Source: Pseudomonas sp. IB20
GTDB taxonomy: Bacteria > Pseudomonadota > Gammaproteobacteria > Pseudomonadales > Pseudomonadaceae
Direction: 5' to 3'
NCBI RefSeq assembly: GCF_009707325.1
Contig: NZ_CP046103.1
Location: 4,412,744 to 4,476,743 of the forward strand
Length of the DNA stretch: 64,000 nucleotides
A model generated the notes under the pieces. That model was not told the DNA's origin. It did no database searches and was given only the letters and a program-made list of their open reading frames with translations. Both the position numbers and the translations under genes were made by a program. Positions 51,430-60,429 of the stretch are shown here, piece by piece; the first letter of the stretch is position 1; each line of letters opens with the position of its first letter.

Positions 51430-52455
51430 GTGTTCAAGCCCCTCGCTGTCATTACCCTCGCCGTCACGCCCTTGCTCGCCTCCGCCGCCGATCTCGCGGG
51501 CGTCTGGCAGGGCACGCTGGGCAAGTCCGCTGTCACCGCCTGTTTCAACGGCGCCGACGGTGAGCACGGCAGCTATTACTACCAACGCATCCTCACACCG
51601 ATTCAACTGACCCAAGCCAGCGATAACGCGCCGTGGGTGGAGGAAGACAACACCGGTTTCTGGGCATTGCAAAAACCCCAGGGCGATACACTCTCCGGCG
51701 GCTGGCGCAAAACCAAGGGCGGCAAGCCGCTGCCACTCACCTTGCAACGCATCAGCACGGACGGCTGCGGCAGCGACGCCTACAACGCGCCCATGGAAGC
51801 CGCGCCTCTGGCGGTCAAGACCGAGAAGAAAAGTTTCGAAAACCACGCGTATCTACTCAAGACCCAAGGCGCTCAGGTCACCGTCAAGCTAGAAGGCGAC
51901 GGCCCGGCGATTCAGAAGATCAACCGGCAACTCGCCGCCTTGGCCGTCAGCGATGAGGATCAGGCTGACTATTTTCACGAGCGCCGCGAATACCTCGGTC
52001 GAAACGGCTCAGCGCATACCAGCGAAATCGACGTTGAGCCCACGTATTGGTCGTCGCAATTTATTACCGTCAGGTTCTACCGCTGGGCGGCGGGCACCGG
52101 CGCCAGGGGTATCAATTGGGGCCTGCATTCCTGGAACCTGCAAACCGGCGAAAGTGTTGACCCGTGGACGTGGCTCGGCGGGCGCCAGGAGTGGTACTCC
52201 GCTTACTCCGGCCACGTGGAGTTACCGGCCACATTCAGCGCCTGGCTGGCCAAGCAAACCGCCACCGATGAGGGCTGCCCGGCGATCACCAGCTATTCCT
52301 CCTTTGACTTGAGCTTCAACACCCAAGGCCTGCAACTCTCCACCCGCGCCACGGGAGATGGCTGCGACAACGACTTGAGCTTCACCTGGGAGCAATTGGA
52401 GCCGGTACTGACCGAGCAAGGCAAAGCGGCGTTACCCAGCTTGAAACTGCCCTGA
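51430..52455 (+). CDS. Exported protein, possibly DUF3298-related
   Basis: The start is GTG. The 341 residues begin with a signal peptide (MFKPLAVITLAVTPLLASA) followed by a first beta-rich part with ADLAGVWQGTLGKSAVTACF. A C-terminal half contains EPTYWSSQFITVRFYRWAAGTGARG and SFDLSFNTQGLQLS, reminiscent of DUF3298/RsiV-like extracytoplasmic domains. Several Cys residues suggest disulphides. No enzymatic motif is seen. It stands alone between the ssrA element and a glycosyltransferase gene. Confidence 0.8.
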   Translation: MFKPLAVITLAVTPLLASAADLAGVWQGTLGKSAVTACFNGADGEHGSYYYQRILTPIQLTQASDNAPWVEEDNTGFWALQKPQGDTLSGGWRKTKGGKPLPLTLQRISTDGCGSDAYNAPMEAAPLAVKTEKKSFENHAYLLKTQGAQVTVKLEGDGPAIQKINRQLAALAVSDEDQADYFHERREYLGRNGSAHTSEIDVEPTYWSSQFITVRFYRWAAGTGARGINWGLHSWNLQTGESVDPWTWLGGRQEWYSAYSGHVELPATFSAWLAKQTATDEGCPAITSYSSFDLSFNTQGLQLSTRATGDGCDNDLSFTWEQLEPVLTEQGKAALPSLKLP

Positions 52456-52581
52456 GCAGCGGGTTTGGCCGCCTTACAAAAACCCCACACTCGTTCACGA
52501 AATGTTAAGAAACGGATACATATACTGACCGATCAACATGGCCGCTCCCCCGAGCGGTCCCCTGCTCGGTAGCCAGAACCC

Positions 52582-54015
52582 ATGACGCGCCCCGTTCCTC
52601 TGCTGCTCCTTCTCGTTGCTGTGTTGTTCTTCTTTGCCTTGGGCAGCCATGAGCTGCAAGGCTCCACCGAAGCCCGCGTCGCCGGGATCGCCATGGCCAT
52701 GCACCTGGACAATGACTGGGTGATCCCACGTCTGTTTCGTGAACCTTTCCTGGAAAAGCCGCCCCTGAGCCTATGGCTGGACGCCGGTGCGATTCGGCTG
52801 TTTGGCGGCACCACCTGGGCCGTGCGCCTAGCGTCGGCGTTTGCCGGGCTGTTCAGCGTGATGCTGTTTTACGGGATGCTGCGCAAGTTCGGGCGACCGC
52901 AGACGATGGCGTTCTGCGCGGCGTTGATCCTGGCGACCATGGCCAGTTACTGGGGCAACGTGCGCGGCGTGGGTGAGGATTCGTTGCTCAGCCTCGGCGT
53001 GACCGCCGCGCTGCTCGGGTTTTACCAGGCCGTGCGACCCGATCGCGAAGGTTCCAGCGTTTGGGCCTGGGCGTTGTTTACCGTCGGCATGGTCATCGCC
53101 ACCCTGAGCAAAGGCGTACTGGGCTTGGCGATGCCGGGCATTGTGATCTTTGTGTACCTGCTCAGCACCAGCCTGTTGGATAAACGCCTGCGCATCGGCG
53201 ACTGGCTCAAGCCAGCGCTGTTCACCCTGCTGGCACTGGTGCCGCTGCTGATCTGGCTGGGCTTTCTGTTCCAGCGCGGTGGCATGCAAGCGGTGGCCGA
53301 AGTGTTGTGGACCAACAGTGTCGGGCGCTTCAGCGGCTCGTTTGTCGAGGCTGGGCATTACGAACCGTTCTATTACTACATCGCGAAGCTGCCCGAGGCG
53401 TTCCTGCCTTGGAACATTCTGGTGTACCTGGGCCTTTGGCACTTCCGCAAAAGCCTGGTGCGTAACCGCTACCGCCTGTTTTTCAGCGTGTGGCTGGTGG
53501 CGCAGTTCACGTTACTGACCCTGGCTTCGAGCAAGCGTACCGTCTACCTGATGGCACTCACACCCGCTGCCGCCGTACTCGCAGCAGAATACGCTGGGGT
53601 GTTGTTGACGTGGCTCAAAGCGAACAAACCGGCGCTGTTCCGGTATCACCGCGGCGTGATCAGCGGCGTGTTCGCGCTGCTGATCGTCAGCTACATGACA
53701 GCCGCCTTCTGGTTTGCCCCCAAGGCCGACAAACGTGAGTCCTTCGTACCGGTGATCAGCCAGGCCAAGGCCTTTCAGACCGAAGGCAAAGCGGTGGTGT
53801 TGTTTCAGCCCAACGAGCGCATCGCCGGGGCCAGTGTGTTCTACCTGCAGGCCTACTTGCCGATCCTGCAAAGCGAAGAGGAGCTGCGCAGTTTTCTCGC
53901 CGCCAAGCCCGGCAACATCGCGCTGCTGGACCGCCCCGACGACTTGGCGGAGAAGGTCAACGTGATCAAGCAGATGGCAATCGGTCGCCAGCCTTACTAC
54001 TTCGTCGAGCAGTAA
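52582..54015 (+). CDS. GT39/ArnT-like membrane glycosyltransferase
   Basis: The 477 residues form a polytopic membrane protein of the PMT/ArnT superfamily. After the first membrane segment comes GSTEARVAGIAMAM, the position where family members carry the catalytic acidic residue (here Glu in TEAR). It is followed by FLEKPPLSLWL, also a family hallmark. About ten further hydrophobic segments follow. Such enzymes transfer sugars from polyprenyl phosphates to lipid A or protein. The substrate cannot be told, and no arn or O-antigen genes adjoin. It converges with yqhA. Confidence 0.83.
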   Translation: MTRPVPLLLLLVAVLFFFALGSHELQGSTEARVAGIAMAMHLDNDWVIPRLFREPFLEKPPLSLWLDAGAIRLFGGTTWAVRLASAFAGLFSVMLFYGMLRKFGRPQTMAFCAALILATMASYWGNVRGVGEDSLLSLGVTAALLGFYQAVRPDREGSSVWAWALFTVGMVIATLSKGVLGLAMPGIVIFVYLLSTSLLDKRLRIGDWLKPALFTLLALVPLLIWLGFLFQRGGMQAVAEVLWTNSVGRFSGSFVEAGHYEPFYYYIAKLPEAFLPWNILVYLGLWHFRKSLVRNRYRLFFSVWLVAQFTLLTLASSKRTVYLMALTPAAAVLAAEYAGVLLTWLKANKPALFRYHRGVISGVFALLIVSYMTAAFWFAPKADKRESFVPVISQAKAFQTEGKAVVLFQPNERIAGASVFYLQAYLPILQSEEELRSFLAAKPGNIALLDRPDDLAEKVNVIKQMAIGRQPYYFVEQ

Positions 54016-54030
54016 GGCCGGTGCAAAGCA

Positions 54031-54519
54031 TCAGTGCTTGGTGAGCTTGTCCAGGTAACCCATGGCGAACGCCGAGATCACGAAGGTCATGTGGATGATC
54101 ACGTACCACATCAAATGCTGCGGATCGACGTTCTTGGCGTCCATGAAGATGCGCAGCAGGTGAATGGACGAAATCGCCACGATGGAGGCGGCCACTTTCA
54201 TCTTCAGCGATGAAGAGTCCATGGTGCCCAGCCAGTTGAGCTTTTCTTTGTTATCGTCAATATCCAGCTGCGAGACGAAGTTCTCGTAGCCGGAAATCAT
54301 CACCATCACCAGCAAGCCGCCGACCAGCGCCATGTCGATTAACGACAACAGCAGCAGGATGACGTCAGCTTCCAGCATGGTAAAAATATTCGGAATAACG
54401 TGGATGATTTCCTGGAAGAACTTCAGCGCCAGAATCAGCAGGCCCAGGGAAAGCCCCAAATAGATCGGCGCCAGCAGCCAGCGTGAGGCGTACATAGTAT
54501 TTTCGATAAAGCGTTCCAT
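54031..54519 (-). CDS. yqhA: YqhA/UPF0114 family inner-membrane protein
   Basis: The 162 residues match the UPF0114 (TIGR00645) family: MERFIENTMYASRWLLAPIYLGLSLGLLIL, VGGLLVMVMISGYENFVSQLD, SSSLKMKVAASIVAISSIHLLR, with three to four membrane segments. Function is unknown. It is single and divergent from the lipoprotein gene to its right. Confidence 0.9.
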   Translation of the reverse strand: MERFIENTMYASRWLLAPIYLGLSLGLLILALKFFQEIIHVIPNIFTMLEADVILLLLSLIDMALVGGLLVMVMISGYENFVSQLDIDDNKEKLNWLGTMDSSSLKMKVAASIVAISSIHLLRIFMDAKNVDPQHLMWYVIIHMTFVISAFAMGYLDKLTKH

Positions 54520-54681
54520 TGGATCTCACACAGCTAGGCTAAAAATGGCCGCGAGTATATCAGCCGCTACCAAACACCTGTATCCGTGAGAAAACTGACC
54601 CGGACGGCATCTGTGAGAGAATTTTTCTGCTAGTGTCGAGCCCATCAAATCAGCTCGATGCTGTGGAACAGGAAAACTCAG

Positions 54682-56505
54682 ATGATGGATGTGCGATCCC
54701 CTTTGGCCACTGTCGGCCTGTGTGCGGTGTTGCTGATGGCCAGCGGCTGCTCCCCCAAAGAAGAGCAGAAGCAGGCCACCCTCGAAGAGAAAACCGCGAA
54801 GTTCGAACAATCGCTGGACGCCATTGAAGACCCCAAACTGCGCGACGCCATCGCCGACCTCGGTGGCTCGCTACTGTTGCTGGAACGCGCGCAGACCAAG
54901 CTCGCCGTTAAGCCAATCGACGCCGAATACGGTGAAGACACCCTGGCGCTGCTCAAGCACTACCCCACGCCCCAAGCCTTGGTGGATACCTACATCAATG
55001 GCCTGTTCGTGCTGCGCAAAGCCTCGCATTCCGACTACCTGACGGATTTGCAACCGGTCTCCCCGTTCAACTTCAACACCCCGGACCAGTTCCCCTTTAC
55101 CCACGGCCTGGAATGGCAGTCGGTGACCCTGAGCAACAACAAAGTCATCCCCTTCCAGCCAGAATGGTCGGAAACCGACCCGGGCATCCAACTGAGCCCG
55201 AGCAGCTCCAACCTGACCAACCCCGATGACCTGACGGTAACCTACCCGTTCATCGAGGGCTTGGAGACCGAGAACAAGAGCCAGCCACAGCCCGTCAGCC
55301 TCAAGGGCGCGGTTGAGGTGGTTGCGCCCGGCAAGGTGCTAACGTTCGACTTGTCGAAAAAAGACGTGGGCCACAAACGCACCGAGGGCAATATCACGCT
55401 CAACCTGCTGCTGCTTGAGAAAAACTACGCCGAAATCGAACTGACCAACAGCGAGCCGCTGGCGCCGGAAGTCGGCGACGACTCGCCGAACCCATTGCTG
55501 GTGCAGGCACGCGACAGCACGGGGCAATTTCTCACCCGCTCGGGCTCGATCAACGAAAACGCCGAGCAGGTGGCGTTCTACAAGAAGCAACTGGCCGAGA
55601 TGCAAAAGCAGACGGCTTGGTCAGACGCCTTTGAAAAACAACTGACCGACGAGCAGAAAGCCTTCGAACACAAACAGAGCAGCCATTACGCCAAGGTGTA
55701 TTTCAATGGTTTGATCGAAAACCTGCAGGTCAACGTGCTGGACTTCTCCAAAGCCACGCTCACCCGCAAGGACCTCGACCTGCCGGTGATGCGCTTCGAC
55801 AAGAACAGCCTGCAAAAGACCGTGCAAGCCTTGCCGATGCCGGTCACCGTGTATGACGACGGCGCCGCCAGCTGGCTTAAAGATGCGTCAATGACTGAGG
55901 AGCAGCTGAAAAAAAGCGTCACCATCAGCCAATCGACCGAAGACTCCAGCGCCGCGAAGATCGTGTTTGACCACCCGTTCACCTTCAATGACGACCTGGT
56001 TGGCGCCGAGCGCAACAACAGCGATGCCCCAATCACCTTCTTCACGGCGGACGACAAGGGCGAGCGCGGCGAGCCCATCGAGCTGCCAGCCGAGGCCTTT
56101 GAGTTGAATGCGGGCAGCGGCACGCTCACGTACGACCTCAACCTGTTCCCGGAAACCCCAGCGTTTGTGGTGGGCTCGGTGCCGCTGTTCCTGGCCACCA
56201 TCGAGAAAGCCACGATTGACGTGGCCAAGCTGCCCAAAGGCCTGTCACTCAAGGACAACGCGCTGATCGTCGATCAAACAGACTTTCCCGCCGACAGCTG
56301 GCGCTTCTACGCCAAGGACGCGAGCGGCAACTACCTCAAGGAGATCCTCGGCGTGAGCCACCGTGCCGAGGAGTACGGCACGGCGCTGTTTGATGTGCAT
56401 TACTTCTACGGCCAGCCGACCAGCCTGGAAAGCTACCAGCGCACCGACCTCGACACCGTGCAATACGGTTTCGAGGTAAAGCTGGACAAGCCCGAGACAA
56501 AATAG
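54682..56505 (+). CDS. Large lipoprotein of unknown function
   Basis: From the ATG at 54682 (a second ATG follows directly), with CAGGAAAA upstream, the 607-residue protein has a lipoprotein signal ending MASGC. A short coiled segment (EEQKQATLEEKTAKFEQSLDAIEDPKLRDAIADLGGSLLLLERAQTKL) follows, then a long beta-rich extracytoplasmic region. I recognise no catalytic motif or named domain. The Asp after the lipidated Cys region is absent (Ser-Pro follows), so outer-membrane sorting is likely. It appears monocistronic. Confidence 0.8.
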   Translation: MMDVRSPLATVGLCAVLLMASGCSPKEEQKQATLEEKTAKFEQSLDAIEDPKLRDAIADLGGSLLLLERAQTKLAVKPIDAEYGEDTLALLKHYPTPQALVDTYINGLFVLRKASHSDYLTDLQPVSPFNFNTPDQFPFTHGLEWQSVTLSNNKVIPFQPEWSETDPGIQLSPSSSNLTNPDDLTVTYPFIEGLETENKSQPQPVSLKGAVEVVAPGKVLTFDLSKKDVGHKRTEGNITLNLLLLEKNYAEIELTNSEPLAPEVGDDSPNPLLVQARDSTGQFLTRSGSINENAEQVAFYKKQLAEMQKQTAWSDAFEKQLTDEQKAFEHKQSSHYAKVYFNGLIENLQVNVLDFSKATLTRKDLDLPVMRFDKNSLQKTVQALPMPVTVYDDGAASWLKDASMTEEQLKKSVTISQSTEDSSAAKIVFDHPFTFNDDLVGAERNNSDAPITFFTADDKGERGEPIELPAEAFELNAGSGTLTYDLNLFPETPAFVVGSVPLFLATIEKATIDVAKLPKGLSLKDNALIVDQTDFPADSWRFYAKDASGNYLKEILGVSHRAEEYGTALFDVHYFYGQPTSLESYQRTDLDTVQYGFEVKLDKPETK

Positions 56506-56509
56506 CCGC

Positions 56510-56830
56510 CTACGGCCGATCGTTCCTACGAGCCAGGCCATTGAGTTGTCGCAGATGGGCCTGCATATGCAGGCACCATATCTGCGGATCGGCCGCCACC
56601 TCATAGCCGTGCAGCGTCAGGCTTTCGACGATTGATCCCAGAACGGTTTCTGCCACAAAGGGCCCATGAAACGGGCCTTCGGACTTGATGGTGGCGGGCT
56701 GTTCGCCGGTCATTCCGGCGGCAAACAACAACGTCCACATCCCGTTATCCCCCGCGAGAGGGCGAATGGAGCATTCGATACGGGTGACCAGGCCCAGGCA
56801 TTGGCGGGTAAGGCAAAGGTTGCGCGACAT
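56510..56830 (-). CDS. Small protein of unknown function
   Basis: From ATG 56830, with GAGGGT upstream, this is a 106-residue protein (MSRNLCLTRQCLGLVTRIECSIRPLAGDNGMWTLLFAAGM...). It has no export signal and no recognised domain. Composition and a good ribosome binding site support a real gene. A longer upstream frame is not supported. It converges with the lipoprotein gene, five bases apart. Confidence 0.65.
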   Translation of the reverse strand: MSRNLCLTRQCLGLVTRIECSIRPLAGDNGMWTLLFAAGMTGEQPATIKSEGPFHGPFVAETVLGSIVESLTLHGYEVAADPQIWCLHMQAHLRQLNGLARRNDRP

Positions 56831-56964
56831 GGCGGCGACCCTCGGTAGATCGGTGTTCAACCTCGCGCAGGGCAAGGCTGTCTCTATCCTGCGACTCCTG
56901 TGGATATCCCTAGCACTCAGAATAGAAGAAAACCGGTACAAACCAAGGTTATAGGGACCAACGG

Positions 56965-57098
56965 GCGTTGGTCTCCTACACCCGAGTCAAAATTGTGGCG
57001 AGTAGGCTCGCCACAACACGCTCGCTAACACGCGTTGGTCTCCTACACCCGAGTCAAAATTGTGGCGAGTAGGCTCGCCACAACACGCTCGCTAGCCC
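56965..57098. repeat. Tandem duplication of a 67-bp REP-containing unit
   Basis: Two head-to-tail copies, identical over the first 63 bases, start at 56965 and 57032. Each contains the perfect hairpin TTGTGGCGAG-TAGG-CTCGCCACAA. They lie in the space upstream of the small 56510 gene and downstream of the Lon-like protease. The remaining bases of this 300-base gap show nothing else. Confidence 0.9.
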
Positions 57099-57138
57099 AA
57101 CAAGCCAGCTCCCGTACTTACTGCGCCACCACAAAAAA

Positions 57139-59577
57139 TCAGCTCGGTTTGGCTTCCGCCAACGCCTGCTGCGCCAGCTCCTTCTCCGCCTCTTTCAAAT
57201 CATCCTCGCTGATCATCTCGGCAATCGCGCGCAAACGCTCGACCACGCGCGCGTTCACGCTGCCTTCGGGGAATTGCCCTTCCTCGTCCGGCTCACCGGC
57301 AGGCTCTCCCACCAACAAGCTCAACGCCTCATCCGCCTGACGCACGGCGTAAATGTGGAACTGCCCGTCGCGCACGGCTTTCAGCACCTTCTCATCGAGC
57401 ATCAACGTGGCGACGTTGGCTTGCGGAATGATCGCCCCCTGCTCGCCGGTCAAGCCGCGTGCTTCGCAGAGGCGGAAGAAGCCTTCGATCTTCTCGTTAA
57501 CCCCGCCCACCGCCTGCACTTCACCAAACTGGTTGATGGAGCCGGTGATGGCAAAGCACTGCTTGAGCGGCGTTTTCGACAGCGCCGAGATCAAGGTGCA
57601 CGCCTCGCCCAGGGACGCACTGTCGCCGTCCACATAACCGTAGGACTGCTCCAGCGCGATGCTCGCCGAAATCGCCAGCGGGAATTCCTGGGCATAACGG
57701 CTGCCCAGGTAACCGGTGAGGATCATCACGCCCTTGGAGTGAATCGGCTGACCGAGGTTAACCTCGCGCTCGATGTCGACAATACCGCTGCCGCCCGGGT
57801 ACACCGTGGCGGAAATCCGCGCCGGCACACCGAAGGCCGAATCACCCACCTCCAGCACCGTCAGCCCGTTGCACTTGCCGACCGCCGCACCGGCGGTGTC
57901 GATCAGGATCACCCCGGCGAGCATGTCGTCGAGAATCCGCGCCGACACCCGCCCGGTGCGCGTGGCCTTGGCCTTGAGCGCGCGTTCGATATGGCCGGCA
58001 TCGGTCATCTCATCGCCCGCCAGGTGGCGGATGAAGTCCGCTTCGCTGACCAGTTGGAACAGGTCGCCAATGCGTGCCGACAAACGCCCCTGATGTTCGG
58101 CCAGGCGTGCGCTGTACGTCGCCAGGCGCGCCACCGCGTCCGACGTCAGCGGCGCCATGCCTTCTTCCGACGTACGGGTTTTGAGCAACTGGGCGAACTG
58201 CTCCAGGCTCTCGTCGACCATCGGGATGTCTTCGTCGAAGTCCACCAGGACGCGAAACATCTCCTGGAAGTCTGGATCGGCATCCTGCAACGCGTAGTAC
58301 AGCTGGCGCGAACCGATGATGATGACCTTGACCTGCAACGGGATCATTTGCGGGTTGAGGGTCACGGTGGCCAGGCGGCCGAGCTCGCCCAGCGGCGATT
58401 CCATCTTCAGCTTGCGCGACTGCAAGGAACGCTTGAGCGCGTCCCACACAAACGGCTCGCTGAGCATTTTTTCGGCTTCCAGAATCAGGAAACCGCCATT
58501 GGCACGGTGCAACGCGCCCGGGCGCAACTGGCGATACGTGGTGTACAGCGCGCCTTGGTCGGTGCTGTACTCGATACGGCCGAACAAGTTGTCGTACGTC
58601 GGGTGCGGCTCAAACACCACCGGCGCGCCGCCGTTGACCGAGTGGCCCACCACCAGGCTCGGGCAGTATTGCTCTTCGAGCAGCTTGCGCGCCTGGGCGT
58701 CGGTCTTGGCGTCGTCGACAAACTGCTCGACCACGGATTTGAGCAAGTACACCTGCATGGCCTGCAGGTAACCGCAGACCGCCGCGTTTTCCGCGTACTT
58801 TTCCGACAGCGGCGCCAGCAAAGGCTGCAGAGCCAGGGTAATGGTTTCTTCGTTGAACTGACGCAGTTGGTTATTCGACTCGCGCTTCCACTGCGGCAGG
58901 CTGGCCAATTCTTCGTTGAGGCGCTCTTCCAGTTCGGAAATATCCGTGTGGAAACGCTCGCGGTCAGCCTCCGGCAGTTGCGAGAACTCCGCCTCGTCCA
59001 GCGCCTTGCCATCGAGCATCGGCGTGAACGCGATGTTGGAGCTGTCGCGGTACAGCGCCACGTCCTTTTCCAGGGCCAGGCGTTCGATCACGTCCAAGGC
59101 CTTGTCGTAACGCTGGTTGAAGGCGCGGTCGATGGCGCTTTTGCGCTGTTGATAAGTCGGGTGTTCGAACACCGCCGGGAAGGTGGCGACGAGGTTGTCG
59201 ACCAAACCGTTGATATCGGCGATGAAGGCCGCCGCGCCGCCGCCCGGCAATTCCAGGGCACGCGGTTCGCGTGGCTCATCAAAATTATTCACATAGACCC
59301 AGTCCGCCGGGGTCTGCAGGCGCTTGCCTTCGGCTTTCAGGTAGCGTTTGACGAACGAAAAGCGGCCGGTACCCGGCTCGCCCATGACAAACACGTTGTA
59401 ACCAGGGCGTGGCATGGCCACACCGAACTGCAAGGCTTCAACCGCACGTTCCTGGCCAAGCACACCGCGAAAGGGCTCCAAATCATTGGTGGTCGAGAAG
59501 CTGAACTGTTCAGCGGAGAAAGGGCGAGTCAGCGCTTCGGGCGCTAGACGCAAGCTGGCAGCAACAGGATCAGGCAT
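57139..59577 (-). CDS. Lon-like ATP-dependent protease (LonB/YcbZ type)
   Basis: The 812 residues start with an AAA_32-like region and end with an S16 Lon protease domain (about 560-780). The Ser-Lys dyad is visible: Ser in DGDSASLGEAC and Lys in GGVNEKIEGF. A helical insertion (about 170-300) separates the parts. The P-loop position reads GEPGTGRF (66-73), where GK(S/T) would be expected, so ATP binding may be altered. AAGGAAG precedes the ATG. It probably degrades damaged or stress-related proteins. Confidence 0.88.
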   Translation of the reverse strand: MPDPVAASLRLAPEALTRPFSAEQFSFSTTNDLEPFRGVLGQERAVEALQFGVAMPRPGYNVFVMGEPGTGRFSFVKRYLKAEGKRLQTPADWVYVNNFDEPREPRALELPGGGAAAFIADINGLVDNLVATFPAVFEHPTYQQRKSAIDRAFNQRYDKALDVIERLALEKDVALYRDSSNIAFTPMLDGKALDEAEFSQLPEADRERFHTDISELEERLNEELASLPQWKRESNNQLRQFNEETITLALQPLLAPLSEKYAENAAVCGYLQAMQVYLLKSVVEQFVDDAKTDAQARKLLEEQYCPSLVVGHSVNGGAPVVFEPHPTYDNLFGRIEYSTDQGALYTTYRQLRPGALHRANGGFLILEAEKMLSEPFVWDALKRSLQSRKLKMESPLGELGRLATVTLNPQMIPLQVKVIIIGSRQLYYALQDADPDFQEMFRVLVDFDEDIPMVDESLEQFAQLLKTRTSEEGMAPLTSDAVARLATYSARLAEHQGRLSARIGDLFQLVSEADFIRHLAGDEMTDAGHIERALKAKATRTGRVSARILDDMLAGVILIDTAGAAVGKCNGLTVLEVGDSAFGVPARISATVYPGGSGIVDIEREVNLGQPIHSKGVMILTGYLGSRYAQEFPLAISASIALEQSYGYVDGDSASLGEACTLISALSKTPLKQCFAITGSINQFGEVQAVGGVNEKIEGFFRLCEARGLTGEQGAIIPQANVATLMLDEKVLKAVRDGQFHIYAVRQADEALSLLVGEPAGEPDEEGQFPEGSVNARVVERLRAIAEMISEDDLKEAEKELAQQALAEAKPS

Positions 59578-59851
59578 CGGGCTTCCTTACATCAGGCGGG
59601 GCAGATGACGGCATTCTGGCTCCCGGTTACGCGCTCTGGCAAGGCGCGACTTTGGGAAAGCATAGCCAGGGGACAGGTCTTACAAAATAATCGCGGCAGC
59701 TCTGCACAAAAACACTGATTGTTTAAAACCGCCAACCCCTGGAACGTGCCTAAACTCCAAACTGCGCGGGTTAGACTAATAACTGGCCCCTAGGGCGCTA
59801 TGAAGTGCCTGAACCCTTGTCCATTGGTTTGCACACAAAGAGAACAAAGCT
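59578..59851. other. Divergent upstream region of the Lon-like protease and DUF3015 genes
   Basis: These 274 bases hold no gene. The right half is A/T-richer (AAATAATCGCG, TTGTTTAAAACC, TTAGACTAATAAC) and probably holds both promoters, but I cannot choose exact boxes. Confidence 0.4.
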
Positions 59852-60340
59852 ATGAAACGGATCCTTCTTGGTACTCTCTTCACCGTCGTCTCCCTCAATG
59901 CAATGGCTGAAGCACCAGGTGGCCCGAACTGCGGTTGGGGCAACATGTTGTTCGAAGGCCAGCGCGGTACTCCAGCGCACTTCCTGGCTTCCACCACCAA
60001 CGGTACCTCGGGTAACGCCACCTTCGGCATGACCTCCGGCACCAACGGCTGTAACACCAACAGCGCCCTGACCTACGGCGGCAAGTCCTGGATTGCCATG
60101 AATGGCATGATGAACGAGCTGTCCGAAGACATGGCCAAAGGCAACGGCGAAGCACTGACCACCTATGCCGTGGTTCTGGGCGTTGCCCCTGAAGATCGCG
60201 AGCACTTCGCTGCCGTGACTCACGAGCACTTCCAGCAGATCTTCAGCAAAGCTGACGTGACCGCTGACGACGTGCACAACAACACCCTGGCTGTACTGAA
60301 AAGCGACACCCGCCTGGCCAAATACGCTACCCAGGCTTAA
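59852..60340 (+). CDS. DUF3015 periplasmic protein
   Basis: The 162 residues have a signal peptide (MKRILLGTLFTVVSLNAMA) and the DUF3015 pattern: NCGWGNMLFEGQRGTPAHFLASTTNGTSGNATFGMTSGTNGC, with two Cys likely forming a disulphide. Function unknown. It is followed by a UUCG-loop terminator and then the DUF4105 gene, a pairing that suggests related envelope roles. Confidence 0.9.
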   Translation: MKRILLGTLFTVVSLNAMAEAPGGPNCGWGNMLFEGQRGTPAHFLASTTNGTSGNATFGMTSGTNGCNTNSALTYGGKSWIAMNGMMNELSEDMAKGNGEALTTYAVVLGVAPEDREHFAAVTHEHFQQIFSKADVTADDVHNNTLAVLKSDTRLAKYATQA

Positions 60341-60350
60341 GCTCGACCGT

Positions 60351-60380
60351 CCGCGCCTTTCGAGGCGCGGGCTCTATTTT
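60351..60380 (+). terminator. Terminator of the DUF3015 gene
   Basis: CCGCGCCT-TTCG-AGGCGCGG, an 8-bp stem with a TTCG loop, followed by GCTCTATTTT. Confidence 0.85.
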
Positions 60381-60429
60381 GGACCCGCCTCCCCTTTGGG
60401 TCTCACTAATTCCGACTTAAGTTGCCCCT

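Noticed and set aside
54520..54681. Riboswitch or small RNA between yqhA and the lipoprotein gene
   Set aside because: No strong stem or conserved motif is visible in this 160-base divergent promoter region.
57274..59547. Long open frame antisense to the Lon-like protease
   Set aside because: The protease motifs are clear on the minus strand; the plus-strand frame is Arg/His/Gln-rich shadow sequence.
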